A stretch of 64,000 nucleotides of DNA from an uncultured Croceitalea sp. (GCA_947499565.1 CANMOV010000005.1:118891-182890), one strand, 5' to 3'. Positions 33,530 through 42,986 are shown, counted from the first letter of the stretch. The notes: generated by a model not told the origin, from the sequence alone. Numbers and translations are program-made.

Positions 33530-34948
33530 CTATTTATAACTTCTAGGTGCTAAAAATGCAGCGATTGTAGTTTCAATTAACACATCATTGCTATAGACAC
33601 CTATTTTCACTTTTTCTTTATCACTTTTTATAGCGGCATTGTTTATCTCTATGAAAAGTGTTCCCTCTGCTAGATCTTGCGACGGAACTTTAAAATCTTT
33701 ACCCCTTACCAATACAATGGTGCCTTTATGGGAGAGTAATTTAAAATTCACATTTTCAATATCATCAATAGTCTTATTAACCAGTTTAAAGGTGTATACG
33801 TTGCTGATAATATTGCCTTCTTTACGCTCATACAATTGTCCGGGAAGCCTAAGAATATTGGCTTCCAAATCATTTCTTAAGAAAAGCATTCCAACTAATA
33901 TTCCTGTTAAAATTATTAGGACCGCGGTGTATCCTTTTAACCTGAGGGTAAATTTGAATTTCTCCTTTTTTGTTATTTCATCTTCGCTTGCATAACGTAT
34001 TAGCCCTTTTGGCAAGTTCACCTTCTCCATAATGGTATCACATTCGTCTATACATGCGGTGCAATTAACGCATTCTAGTTGTGTTCCATTTCTAATATCA
34101 ATACCTGTAGGGCAAACATTTACACATTGAAAGCAGTCGATACAATCACCATGACCTAAGGCCACTCTATCTTCATTTTTACGGAATTTTTTTCTGCCAT
34201 TTTCTAATTCTCCACGTTTGTGATCATAGGCAACTACAATGGATTTATTGTCTAATAAAACTCCTTGCATTCTTCCATAAGGGCAAGCTATAATGCATAC
34301 TTGCTCTCTAAACCACACAAATACCCAATAAAAGACCGCTGTAAAAATCAATAGTGCAATCATTGTGCTAAGGTGCTTTAATGGGCCATCGTTTACATAG
34401 GCTATTAACGTATCGCTTCCTATTAAATAGGCTAAGAAGACATTGGCAATTAAAAAGGAAATGATGAAAAAGATAATCCACTTAATAACTCGTTTCCTAA
34501 TTTTTTCAGCATTCCATTCTTGGCGTTCTAATTTAATTTGAGCGCCACGGTCACCATCAATCCAATACTCTATTCGTCTAAACACCATCTCCAGAAAAAT
34601 GGTTTGTGGGCACATCCATCCGCAGAAAATACGCCCAAACGCAACTGTAAATAAGGCTATAAAAATGACCCCGATAATCATGGAAATAACAAATAAATGA
34701 AAGTCTTGAGGCCAGAAGGGAAAACCAAATATATTGAATCTGCGTTCTAATACATTAAACATTAAAAACTGGTTTCCATTGATTTTTACAAATGGCGCAG
34801 CAAACAAAAAAGTGAGTAGAAAGTAACTAACATATTTTCTGTAGGTATACCACTTTCCGCTTGGCTTTTTTGTATAAATCCATGCACGCTTACCCTCTTC
34901 ATTAATGGTGCCAATGCTATCTCTAAAATTTTCTTGGTCTTGCGCCAT
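33530..34948 (-). CDS. ccoG: Cytochrome oxidase accessory protein CcoG (FixG/RdxA)
   Basis: The 472-aa membrane iron-sulfur protein has membrane helices about residues 40-60, 85-105, 155-175, 195-212 and 335-355. Two 4Fe-4S clusters are marked by CIDCFQCVNVCP and CVNCTACIDEC (about 260-305). FCGWMCPQTIFLE (about 108-120) is the conserved first Cys pair. A periplasmic Ig-like domain ends the protein. CcoG has been implicated in copper reduction for cbb3 assembly. Confidence 0.93.
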   Translation of the reverse strand: MAQDQENFRDSIGTINEEGKRAWIYTKKPSGKWYTYRKYVSYFLLTFLFAAPFVKINGNQFLMFNVLERRFNIFGFPFWPQDFHLFVISMIIGVIFIALFTVAFGRIFCGWMCPQTIFLEMVFRRIEYWIDGDRGAQIKLERQEWNAEKIRKRVIKWIIFFIISFLIANVFLAYLIGSDTLIAYVNDGPLKHLSTMIALLIFTAVFYWVFVWFREQVCIIACPYGRMQGVLLDNKSIVVAYDHKRGELENGRKKFRKNEDRVALGHGDCIDCFQCVNVCPTGIDIRNGTQLECVNCTACIDECDTIMEKVNLPKGLIRYASEDEITKKEKFKFTLRLKGYTAVLIILTGILVGMLFLRNDLEANILRLPGQLYERKEGNIISNVYTFKLVNKTIDDIENVNFKLLSHKGTIVLVRGKDFKVPSQDLAEGTLFIEINNAAIKSDKEKVKIGVYSNDVLIETTIAAFLAPRSYK

Positions 34949-34968
34949 GTTATCTCTCTTAATTGCTA

Positions 34969-34998
34969 ACTATTAGCAACTGCGTTGCTGCTAATAGT
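34969..34998. promoter_or_regulatory. Intercistronic hairpin between ccoP and ccoG
   Basis: ACTATTAGCA (34969-34978) and TGCTAATAGT (34989-34998) are perfect complements. No T run follows on the minus strand, so it is more likely an RNA-processing or stability structure separating oxidase subunits from assembly genes than a full terminator. Confidence 0.5.
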
Positions 34999-35033
34999 GA
35001 AAATCTCAGTTTTTATTGTATTACCACTGTGGT

Positions 35034-35951
35034 TTAATCTTTTGCCTGTTCAAGCGTTGGTGCTTCTTTTTCGGCATTTTCAGCTACCCAAATATCTCCT
35101 TCGGGGTCTTTAGGATTTGCAGCTGCTGTACCTTGAAAAGTAAGTACATAACTTGCTACTTGAGCCATTTCTGCTGGCTTTAGAATTTGCTTCCAAGCTA
35201 CCATACCTTTACCATCTCTACCGCCTTCTGAAATCGTGTTAAAGACATTTTTAATACCTCCACCTAAAATCCAATTCTGGTCAGTTAGGTTAGGTCCTAT
35301 TCCACCTCCACCATCTGCCATATGACAGGCAACACAGGTGGTTTCAAAGATTGCTTTTCCAGCATTAAGGTCTGCCGCATCTGTTAATAGTTTAACAGTA
35401 TTTACATCAACCAAGTCCTTTGCAGTCTTTTTATACGCTTCGATGGCTATTTGGGCAGCTGCCACTTCTTGTTCGTATTCCATATCTTGGTTATAATCAT
35501 TAAACACATGGAAACGAGCCAAATAAATCACTCCAAAAATGATGGTTGCATAGAACATATAGACCCACCATGGTGGTAGTTTATTATCCAATTCTCTAAT
35601 ACCATCATAATTATGGTCAAGAATTATTTCGCCTTCTTCTTCAATAGGTTTAGAACCCAAAAGTTTTTTGTACATCCGTTTTCCCCAAGACCATTCCCAT
35701 GATTTTGACTTTGAAGCTAAGTAGCGTTCCTTAGCTTCATCCGAAAGGATTTGATACATTACATTTTCTACCGCTTGTACAATTAATTCTATGGCGATTA
35801 ATAACACCAATACAAAGAGCAAAAAGAATTGCGCCACTTGGTTTTCTATAAATGCAGGTTTATCACCGGAGTCAATAAAATATTCCATCAATCCAAAAAT
35901 TAGAAAGAATAGAACAAGAACTCTAAGCCAACTTATGGAGCTATATTTCAT
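35034..35951 (-). CDS. ccoP: cbb3 oxidase subunit CcoP (mono-haem form)
   Basis: This 305-aa cytochrome c subunit is membrane-anchored. Helices lie at about 8-25, 40-60 and 129-148, followed by a periplasmic c-type domain with CVACH (206-210) and Met-rich GKGMVAWK (about 255) for the axial ligand. Only one CxxCH is present, whereas classical proteobacterial CcoP has two. The extra N-terminal helices and the LPPWWVYMF motif are the usual Bacteroidetes form. Its start overlaps ccoQ by 4 bp. Confidence 0.92.
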   Translation of the reverse strand: MKYSSISWLRVLVLFFLIFGLMEYFIDSGDKPAFIENQVAQFFLLFVLVLLIAIELIVQAVENVMYQILSDEAKERYLASKSKSWEWSWGKRMYKKLLGSKPIEEEGEIILDHNYDGIRELDNKLPPWWVYMFYATIIFGVIYLARFHVFNDYNQDMEYEQEVAAAQIAIEAYKKTAKDLVDVNTVKLLTDAADLNAGKAIFETTCVACHMADGGGGIGPNLTDQNWILGGGIKNVFNTISEGGRDGKGMVAWKQILKPAEMAQVASYVLTFQGTAAANPKDPEGDIWVAENAEKEAPTLEQAKD

Positions 35952-36139
35952 AGTTCAAATTTTTCTTGGTTATTTTCATCTAAGGGTAGGTTGCTCATTT
36001 CTTTGATATGGCTTTTAGTAGCGGTAAATACCCACAAACCCAAAATCACAAAAAAGAGAAAGAATATAAGAAGTGATATCATAGGGTATGTGGCAATGCC
36101 TTCCATACTTTCCATGTGATTCTTTACAAACTTTAGCAT
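35948..36139 (-). CDS. ccoQ: cbb3 oxidase small subunit CcoQ-like
   Basis: The 63-aa protein has one membrane helix (about 20-43, MISLLIFFLFFVILGLWVFTA) and a short charged cytoplasmic tail. Position between ccoNO (6 bp) and ccoP (4-bp overlap) and this topology identify it as the CcoQ/FixQ component, which stabilises the complex. Confidence 0.8.
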   Translation of the reverse strand: MLKFVKNHMESMEGIATYPMISLLIFFLFFVILGLWVFTATKSHIKEMSNLPLDENNQEKFEL

Positions 36140-36145
36140 GATGTA

Positions 36146-38344
36146 TTAGTTTTTTGAAATTATTTCTTTAGTTTCTTTTATTTTAATATCCGTGCCTAAA
36201 CGTTGTAAATAGGCTATCATAGCGATAATCTCACGATCGCGCATTTGAATAAACTCCTCACCATTTTCAGCTGCGTACTTTTTATCTGCCTCGTAGGTTC
36301 TTGCGAAATCGGGGTCTGTGTATAGGCTCTTTTCAATTTCAATAGCCTGTTCATCCATAGTTATTGCTGCATTTGTAATATCTTCTTCAGTATATGGAAC
36401 TCCTAAAGCGACCATAGCCTTCATTTTGTCTTGTATGCCACTACGGTCATGTTCATCTCGAATCAACCATGAATAAGAGGGCATTATAGATCCTGAAGAG
36501 GTACTTTGAGGGTCGTACATATGATTAAGATGCCAGCTATCTGAGTACTTACCACCAATTCTTAATAAATCTGGACCGGTGCGTTTACTTCCCCATAGGA
36601 AAGGATGGTCGTACACAAATTCCCCTGCCTTCGCATATTCTCCGTAACGTTCTACTTCACTACGGAAGGGACGAACCATCTGGGAGTGACATCCTACACA
36701 GCCTTCCCTTATGTAGAGGTCACGCCCTTCTAATTCCAAAGGAGTATAGGGTTTAACACTGGTTATTGTGGGGATGTTTGACTTCACCAAAATTGTAGGT
36801 ACAATCTGGATAATGCCTCCAATTAAAATGGCAACAGTAGCTAAAATGGTCAATTGTATAGGTTTGCGTTCTAACCAAGTATGAAAAGTTTCCCCAGCAG
36901 TTCTCTTTTTAGACACTCTGGTTAAAGGTGCAGCTTCGGCCAATTCATCATCAACCTTACTTCCTGAACGCATTGTCATAACAACATTATAAATCATCAC
37001 ACAAGCACCTATAATAAACATACTTCCACCAATGGCTCGCATCCAATACATAGGCATAATTTCATTTACAGTTTCCAAGAAATTTCCGTAAACAAGCGTG
37101 CCATCTGGGTTAAAATCTTTCCACATTAAGGCTTGTGTAAATCCAGCAACATACATTGGTAATGCATAAAGGATGATTCCTAGGGTTCCTATCCAGAAAT
37201 GTAAGTTTGCCAATCCTTTTGAGTAAAGTCGAGTTTTAGTCATTTTTGGAATTAACCAATAAATCATACCAAAGGTTAAGAAACCATTCCACGCTAGTGC
37301 GCCAACATGGACATGAGCAATAATCCAATCGCTAAAGTGCGCAATAGCATTAACGTTTTTAAGGGATAACATCGGCCCTTCAAAAGTGGCCATACCGTAA
37401 CCAGTAATAGCGACCACCATAAATTTTAGGGTGGGGTCTGTTCTAACTTTATCCCAAGCCCCACGTAGGGTTAGTAGTCCATTAATCATACCACCCCAAG
37501 AAGGAGCAATCAGCATTATGGAAAAGGCTACACCTAGGTTTTGTGCCCAATCTGGGAGCGAAGAATACAATAAGTGATGTGGACCAGCCCAGATATATAT
37601 AAATATTAATGACCAGAAATGAACTATAGATAGCCTATAAGAATAAATAGGTCTATTTGCCGCTTTAGGAACAAAATAATACATGAGTCCCAAGAATGGG
37701 GTAGTAAGGAAAAATGCAACTGCATTATGCCCATACCACCATTGCACCAATGCATCTTGCACTCCTGCATAAACCGAGTAACTTTTTAAAGCACTTACAG
37801 GAAGTTCCAAACTATTGAAAATATGTAACACGGCAACAGTGACAAAAGTTGCTAGGTAAAACCATATGGCAACATACAAATGGCGCTGTCTACGCTTAAT
37901 CATAGTGCCAATTAGATTTACACCAAAAGCTACCCATACCAAGGCAATGGCGATATCTATTGGCCACTCTAGCTCTGCATATTCTTTAGAGGTAGTATAA
38001 CCTAAGGGAAGCGTTATTGCTGCTGCTACAATAATTGCCTGCCATCCCCAAAAATTAAAATTACTCAGGGCATCGCTGAACATTCTAGCCTTAAGCAGAC
38101 GTTGCGTAGAATAGTAGACCCCCGCAAAAATGGCATTACCTACAAATGCAAAGATGACGGCATTGGTGTGTAGTGGTCTTAAACGTCCAAAACTAAGCCA
38201 AGAGATACCGTCTGTAAGATTTGGAAACATAAACATAAAAGCGATGAGTAGGCCCACAGCCATTCCCACTATTCCCCAAAGCATTGTTGCATAGAGGAAT
38301 TTCTTCACAATTTTATTGTCATAGTAAAACTGCTGTACTTCCAT
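36146..38344 (-). CDS. ccoNO: cbb3 oxidase fused catalytic and mono-haem subunits CcoN-CcoO
   Basis: The 732-aa fusion makes the core of the high-affinity terminal oxidase. The N-terminal part (about 1-470) is the 12-helix haem-copper subunit I. Haem and CuB ligands lie in WWYGHNAVAFFLTTP (about 207-221), GPHHLLYSS (about 255) and HVHVGALAWNGF (about 340-351). The C-terminal part is CcoO with one extra helix (about 500-520) and haem motif CVGCH (549-553). Fusion of the two subunits is common in Bacteroidetes. Confidence 0.95.
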   Translation of the reverse strand: MEVQQFYYDNKIVKKFLYATMLWGIVGMAVGLLIAFMFMFPNLTDGISWLSFGRLRPLHTNAVIFAFVGNAIFAGVYYSTQRLLKARMFSDALSNFNFWGWQAIIVAAAITLPLGYTTSKEYAELEWPIDIAIALVWVAFGVNLIGTMIKRRQRHLYVAIWFYLATFVTVAVLHIFNSLELPVSALKSYSVYAGVQDALVQWWYGHNAVAFFLTTPFLGLMYYFVPKAANRPIYSYRLSIVHFWSLIFIYIWAGPHHLLYSSLPDWAQNLGVAFSIMLIAPSWGGMINGLLTLRGAWDKVRTDPTLKFMVVAITGYGMATFEGPMLSLKNVNAIAHFSDWIIAHVHVGALAWNGFLTFGMIYWLIPKMTKTRLYSKGLANLHFWIGTLGIILYALPMYVAGFTQALMWKDFNPDGTLVYGNFLETVNEIMPMYWMRAIGGSMFIIGACVMIYNVVMTMRSGSKVDDELAEAAPLTRVSKKRTAGETFHTWLERKPIQLTILATVAILIGGIIQIVPTILVKSNIPTITSVKPYTPLELEGRDLYIREGCVGCHSQMVRPFRSEVERYGEYAKAGEFVYDHPFLWGSKRTGPDLLRIGGKYSDSWHLNHMYDPQSTSSGSIMPSYSWLIRDEHDRSGIQDKMKAMVALGVPYTEEDITNAAITMDEQAIEIEKSLYTDPDFARTYEADKKYAAENGEEFIQMRDREIIAMIAYLQRLGTDIKIKETKEIISKN

Positions 38345-38350
38345 AATTAC

Positions 38351-38551
38351 TTATTTAGTTGGATTTGTATTTTTAGTTTGTTCTTGCTCTGTAACTGAGT
38401 TTTCTGCAACTAATTCATCTTCAAAAAGCATGCGCACAGATGGTGTATAAGAATCATCATACTGCCCACTTCTGACCGAAACAATAAATGCTGTGAAAAA
38501 GATGACCGCGACAATAATGCTTATGGTCAGCAACACATAAATAACACTCAT
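38351..38551 (-). CDS. ccoS: cbb3 oxidase maturation protein CcoS
   Basis: The 66-aa protein has one membrane helix (1-24, MSVIYVLLTISIIVAVIFFT) and the CcoS signature around AFIVSVRSGQYDDSYTPSVRMLFED. It is required for cofactor insertion into CcoN. It is the first gene of the cco operon, 51 bp from the Fnr-type site at 38602. Confidence 0.88.
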   Translation of the reverse strand: MSVIYVLLTISIIVAVIFFTAFIVSVRSGQYDDSYTPSVRMLFEDELVAENSVTEQEQTKNTNPTK

Positions 38552-38570
38552 ACCTACCTGTATTATGGTG

Positions 38571-38613
38571 TAAAAATATATGTGTGATTACGTAATAAAT
38601 ATGATATTTATCA
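38571..38613 (-). promoter_or_regulatory. Fnr-type site plus -7 element of the cco operon
   Basis: On the minus strand TGATAAATATCA (38602-38613; TGA-N6-TCA) is followed by 23 nt and TATTTTTA (38578-38571), a TAnnTTTG element with one mismatch. The geometry is the same as at hemN. Confidence 0.68.
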
Positions 38614-38623
38614 GGTTTGAGAA

Positions 38624-41020
38624 CTATTTTAGCTTTCTTCCCAATAGGTTTGTCATTAGTGTGGCAAATGCCACTACGCTAATGGAACTTAAGGGCATTA
38701 AAATAGCCGCAATAACAGGTTGCAGTTGACCCGTTACCGCAAAATATAACCCTACGACATTGTACAAAAGAGATAGTATAAAACTCAGTTTTATAATCTT
38801 TATCGCTTGTTTAGAAGCTAAGATATATTGATATAATTCGCGGAATTTTGTTGCATCCAAAATAGCGTCGCAAGCTGGAGAAAAAATATTCACATTTTCA
38901 GATATAGCAATGCCCACATTTGCTTGTGCAAGCGCTCCTGCATCATTTAATCCATCACCAACCATAAGTACTTTTTTATCCTGATTTTGGAGTGATTCAA
39001 TAAACTCTAACTTGTCTTTTGGTTTTTGATTAAAATAGAGTGGAGTCAATTTTGGCAGTAGTTTTTCTAAGGTTGTTTTTTCGCCCGAATTATCGCCTGA
39101 TAAAATCGCTAATTGAAATGTTTCTGACATGTCTTTAAATAACTCCGCAATACCTTTTCTATAGGTATTCGCGAAAATAAAACGCCCTTTGTAACTATTA
39201 TTGCTGCTAATATGAACGGAAGTGTTTTCCGCATTTTTAGTTTCAGTATTTCCAGTAAAAGAAGAAGATCCTATTTTCATGTGCTGGTCCCTAATTGTCC
39301 CTTCGATACCTTCACCTGTATGCTCTTTATATTCATCCAAGGGTACTATGTTATATTCTTCAAGCAAATTGTAAAGACTCCTGCTTAATTGGTGATTAGA
39401 TATGCGCAAGGTATTTTTTAAGAGCAACTGTTCTTCTAGAGTTAATGCTATTCCCTCATATACGGCGGTACTCTTTTTAGAGGTGGTTATAGTACCAGTT
39501 TTATCAAAAATAGCAGTATCAACTTTTGCCAATTGCTCAATGGTTTCCGTATCCTTTAAATAGAATTTCTTTCGTCCAAAAATCCGAAGCATATTACCTA
39601 ATGTGAATGGTGATGCTAATGCTATAGCACAAGGACAGGCTATGATAAGAACAGCCGTAAAGACGTTTAAAGCTTTACTGGAATCAAAAAACAACCAATA
39701 ACTAGTCGCTACAAATGCAATTGTTAATACAGAAAGGGTAAAACGTTTGCCAATACTATCAGTCAAGGTTTGGAAAGTGTTGGATGTATCTTTTTGAAAA
39801 ACAGAGTTGCTCCATAATTGTGTTAAATAACTTTGGGAGACCGATTTTAAAACCTCAATTTCAATGGCGCTGTTCATTTGTTTTCCACCTGCAAAAACTT
39901 TAGCTCCAGATTCTTTGTACACAGCTTCGGATTCTCCGGTTACAAAACTATAATCGATTCGAGCAATTCCATTGATAAGAATCCCATCAACAGGGATTAA
40001 TTCTTCATTTCGTATTAATAATCGGTCACCTCTTTTAATATCATAAACCTGTGCGGTTTCTTCTTTTCCATTGGGTAATATTTTAGTGACTGCGATAGGA
40101 AAATACGATTTGTAATCCCGCTCAAAAGAGAGGAAAGAATAAGTTTTCTGTTGAAAGAATTTCCCTAAGAGTAAAAAGAAAACCAACCCTGTTAAGGAAT
40201 CAAAAAACCCTGGACCCCAATTAAAACTAATCTCTAAGGTACTGCGAATAAATAGCACAGATATTCCTAATGCAATAGGAACATCAATATTCAATATGTT
40301 ATTTTTTAATCCCTTAAATGCGGAAATAAAATAGTCTTTACCTGCATAAAAAACCACCGGTAAAGAAAATGCAAACATCAACCATCTAAATACATTTTGG
40401 TATTTATTGAGCCAGAATTCACCTCCACTAGATTCGCTTGATGCCAAATCAAAATACTCGGGAAAAGAAAGAAACATCACATTCCCAAAAGCAAAACCGG
40501 CGATGCCAACTTTATAAATGAGACTTCGGTCAACACCTTTCTTTATAGTATCGTAATCATCTAAAGAGATATAGGGCTCATAACCGATTTTAGCTAGAAG
40601 AACTGCCACATCTTTTAAAGAAATGTCCGAAACGCGATAGGTGACTCTAACAGTCTTCTTAGGGAAGTCTACTTGGGAATTATTTATGTATGGATTAAGC
40701 TTATTTAGGTTTTCTAAAACCCAAATACAAGAACTACAATGTATATGTGGTACGTAAAGGTTGACAATTTGTAAATCGCCGTCGTTAAACTCCGTTAATC
40801 TTTCAACAATAGGAGTAGTATCGAGAAAATCGTACTTTCCTTCAACCGTTTTTGGAGTGGCACCAGCAGCTGCTTGTAAGTCATAATAATAGGATAGGTC
40901 GTTACTAGAAAAAATTTCATAGACAGTTTTGCATCCATTACAACAGAAGTTTTTTTCATCAAATTCAATGATTGTTTTAGCGCAATCATCACCACAGTGA
41001 TAACAGTTGGTCGTATTCAT
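38624..41020 (-). CDS. ccoI: Copper-exporting P1B-type ATPase CcoI (FixI)
   Basis: The 798-aa ATPase supplies copper to the cbb3 oxidase. ATG 41020 is preferred to 41026 because the protein then starts with the zinc/copper-finger-like MNTTNCYHCGDDC. A Cys-rich head (CYHCGDDC ... CCNGCKTVYE) and a metal-binding domain with CSSC come first. They are followed by eight membrane helices including CPC (IIACPCAIA), the actuator motif TGES, the phosphorylation motif DKTGT (about 500) and GDGLNDAGAL. It ends 73 bp before ccoS on the same strand but has its own divergent Fnr promoter. Confidence 0.92.
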   Translation of the reverse strand: MNTTNCYHCGDDCAKTIIEFDEKNFCCNGCKTVYEIFSSNDLSYYYDLQAAAGATPKTVEGKYDFLDTTPIVERLTEFNDGDLQIVNLYVPHIHCSSCIWVLENLNKLNPYINNSQVDFPKKTVRVTYRVSDISLKDVAVLLAKIGYEPYISLDDYDTIKKGVDRSLIYKVGIAGFAFGNVMFLSFPEYFDLASSESSGGEFWLNKYQNVFRWLMFAFSLPVVFYAGKDYFISAFKGLKNNILNIDVPIALGISVLFIRSTLEISFNWGPGFFDSLTGLVFFLLLGKFFQQKTYSFLSFERDYKSYFPIAVTKILPNGKEETAQVYDIKRGDRLLIRNEELIPVDGILINGIARIDYSFVTGESEAVYKESGAKVFAGGKQMNSAIEIEVLKSVSQSYLTQLWSNSVFQKDTSNTFQTLTDSIGKRFTLSVLTIAFVATSYWLFFDSSKALNVFTAVLIIACPCAIALASPFTLGNMLRIFGRKKFYLKDTETIEQLAKVDTAIFDKTGTITTSKKSTAVYEGIALTLEEQLLLKNTLRISNHQLSRSLYNLLEEYNIVPLDEYKEHTGEGIEGTIRDQHMKIGSSSFTGNTETKNAENTSVHISSNNSYKGRFIFANTYRKGIAELFKDMSETFQLAILSGDNSGEKTTLEKLLPKLTPLYFNQKPKDKLEFIESLQNQDKKVLMVGDGLNDAGALAQANVGIAISENVNIFSPACDAILDATKFRELYQYILASKQAIKIIKLSFILSLLYNVVGLYFAVTGQLQPVIAAILMPLSSISVVAFATLMTNLLGRKLK

Positions 41021-41044
41021 ATACAATTGCTGACATACCTAGGA

Positions 41045-41118
41045 CAAAGTTGCATACTCTACTTGTTTTAAAACATGATATATGTCAGTTTTTGTTTAAC
41101 TTGTTGGAGCTACCTTTG
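41045..41118. promoter_or_regulatory. Shared Fnr-type site between ccoI and fnr
   Basis: One dyad TGATATATGTCA (41076-41087) serves both directions. Rightwards, 23 nt then TACCTTTG (41111-41118, perfect -7) precedes the Fnr gene. Leftwards, 23 nt then CAACTTTG (41052-41045, one mismatch) precedes ccoI. Equal spacing on both sides indicates divergent class II activation and autoregulation. Confidence 0.75.
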
Positions 41119-41144
41119 TGAATATCAGGTATAAATAAAAGGGT

Positions 41145-41834
41145 ATGGAAAGTAGATGTGAAAATTGTATAGTCCGACAGTTCAATGCCTTACGAGCAAT
41201 GAATAAAGAGGAATTAAAGCAAGTGTCGGATTCCAAAACTTACAAAACCATTAAGAAAGGCGAAGCACTTTTTGAAGAAGGTGAGAAGCTAGATGGCATC
41301 TATTGTGTGCGTAATGGAGTCTCCAAACTCTCCAAACTCAGCGCAAATGGAAAAGACCAGATTGTAAAATTGGCTACTAAAGGAGAAGTTATAGGTCAAC
41401 GTTCCGTGATTGCCGAGGAGCATACGAATTTAAGGGCCACTGCTGTTAACGATATGGAAGTCTGTTTTATACCTAAAGAGACTATTACCAATACGATGCA
41501 TAAAAACCCCAACTTTACTTTAGAAGTATTGCGTCATATGGCTCATGACTTAAAAGAGGCTGACGATGTTATTGTAAATATGAGTCAAAAAACAGTAAAG
41601 CAACGCGTAGCTGAAGCTTTTCTTTATTTAAAAAACAATTTTGGAGAAACTGAAGATGCATTTCTCTCACTCACCTTGTCTCGAGAAGATATCGCTAATG
41701 TGGTTGGTACGGCTACGGAATCTTGTATCCGTATTATTTCTGAATTTAAAAAGAAAGGTTATTTAAAGACTTCAGGAAAGAAAATAGGTATCATCGATGA
41801 AAAAGGGCTTCAGAATTTAGTAAACGGTTTCTAA
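41145..41834 (+). CDS. Crp/Fnr family regulator, Fnr-like
   Basis: The 229-aa protein has a cyclic-nucleotide-binding-type beta-barrel (about 25-125), a dimer helix and a winged helix-turn-helix (LSREDIANVVGTATESCIRIISEFKKKGYL, about 170-205). The recognition helix ATESCIRIISE resembles the E-x2-S/C-R pattern that reads TGA/TCA half sites. C5 and C8 at the N-terminus plus C107 and C54 could bind an oxygen-sensing iron-sulfur cluster, but the spacing differs from E. coli FNR. Sites in its own promoter and before hemN, cco and usp suggest it is the oxygen regulator of the locus. Confidence 0.88.
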   Translation: MESRCENCIVRQFNALRAMNKEELKQVSDSKTYKTIKKGEALFEEGEKLDGIYCVRNGVSKLSKLSANGKDQIVKLATKGEVIGQRSVIAEEHTNLRATAVNDMEVCFIPKETITNTMHKNPNFTLEVLRHMAHDLKEADDVIVNMSQKTVKQRVAEAFLYLKNNFGETEDAFLSLTLSREDIANVVGTATESCIRIISEFKKKGYLKTSGKKIGIIDEKGLQNLVNGF

Positions 41835-41857
41835 TAGAAAATTAGATTTTAAAAACC

Positions 41858-41900
41858 TGACAATTGTCATAGTTCTTCTTTTACCGCTATTTTAATTTTA
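41858..41900 (+). promoter_or_regulatory. Fnr-type site plus -7 element of usp2
   Basis: Perfect palindrome TGACAATTGTCA (41858-41869), 23 nt, then TAATTTTA (41893-41900; TAnnTTTG with one mismatch). It would give a leader of about 180 nt before the Usp gene at 42087. Confidence 0.62.
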
Positions 41901-41999
41901 CCCTATTGTACTTTAAAAATAGGATGAAACGAATGTGAATTTTTTTAATCAAAAACTACACCCAGTAAACTGATTAAAATAAATTCATGCGAGAACGAG

Positions 42000-42030
42000 T
42001 GCAACCCTGCCTGTCGCAGGCAGGGTTGCA
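42000..42030 (+). repeat. 14-bp perfect hairpin in the usp2 leader
   Basis: TGCAACCCTGCCTG and CAGGCAGGGTTGCA enclose TCG. Flanking GAAC/GTTC bases can extend it. No T run follows. The GC content is far above its surroundings; it is either a REP-like repeat or a 5'-UTR structure. Confidence 0.65.
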
Positions 42031-42086
42031 TGGGTTCTTAAATTTTTAGACAGCTTATTTAAAGGCAGTTAAAAAATTTTAAACAC

Positions 42087-42986
42087 ATGAAAAACATATT
42101 AATACCAACAGACTTTTCGGAAAATGCTTGGAATGCCGCAAAATATGCAATAGCATTATTTAAAGATGAACAGTGTGTTTTTCATTTGCTAAATACCTAT
42201 ACCCCAAGTATTGCCCATAGTCGTTTTATGGCAGCTTCTATGAATGGGAGTGCAACAGATGTTATACAGCACAATTCCCAAAAAGAGCTTGAAAAGCTGG
42301 TTGCAAGTATTAAAGAAATATATAATAATCCCAATCATAGCTTTAAAACTATTTCTTCATTTAGTCTTTTGATTGATGAAGTAAAAGAACTGGTTGCTGC
42401 TGAAAATATGGACCTTGTTGTAATGGGAACTAAAGGCGCATCAGGATTGGAAGAAGTATTCATGGGAAGCAATACAGTCCGCGTCATAAAATCTGTAAAA
42501 GAGTGTCCAGTACTGGCCATTCCACAGTTTTTTGAGTTTAAAAAACCCTCTGAAATAGCTTTCGCAACAGATTTTAATCGGTTTTACACACTTTCGGAGT
42601 TGCAACCGTTACTGGATATGGCGAACACTTTTAATGCAACAATACGTATTGTTCATGTGCAATATGAAATAAAGGCTTTGACAGAAATACAGCAGTTCAA
42701 CCTAAGTATGTTGCGTAAATATTTAAGGGAAGTTGAATATTATATACACACCGTTACGGAACTTAATTCGGTATCTAGAACGCTAGAAGTGTTCACTAAT
42801 GAATTGGATATTCATTTATTAGCAATGTTACATTATCAGCATAGCTATATGGAAAGGATGACACGTGAACCTGTAGTAAAACGTTTAGCTTTTCATACGC
42901 AGATTCCCTTATTGGTTATACCAGAGTTGGGTATGGGAACGTATGCTAAAGAGAAGAAAGAATCGTCTTTTTCTTTTAGTGACTAG
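42087..42986 (+). CDS. Universal stress protein (second Fnr-linked copy)
   Basis: The 299-aa protein has an intact N-terminal Usp domain with GTKGASGLEEVFMGSNTVRV (ATP loop, about 112-131). Its C-terminal Usp-like domain has lost the glycine loop (LHYQHSYMERMTREPVVKRLAFH). It follows a long leader with an Fnr-type promoter. A decayed copy of its last 25 codons is found at 47921-48002. Confidence 0.87.
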   Translation: MKNILIPTDFSENAWNAAKYAIALFKDEQCVFHLLNTYTPSIAHSRFMAASMNGSATDVIQHNSQKELEKLVASIKEIYNNPNHSFKTISSFSLLIDEVKELVAAENMDLVVMGTKGASGLEEVFMGSNTVRVIKSVKECPVLAIPQFFEFKKPSEIAFATDFNRFYTLSELQPLLDMANTFNATIRIVHVQYEIKALTEIQQFNLSMLRKYLREVEYYIHTVTELNSVSRTLEVFTNELDIHLLAMLHYQHSYMERMTREPVVKRLAFHTQIPLLVIPELGMGTYAKEKKESSFSFSD

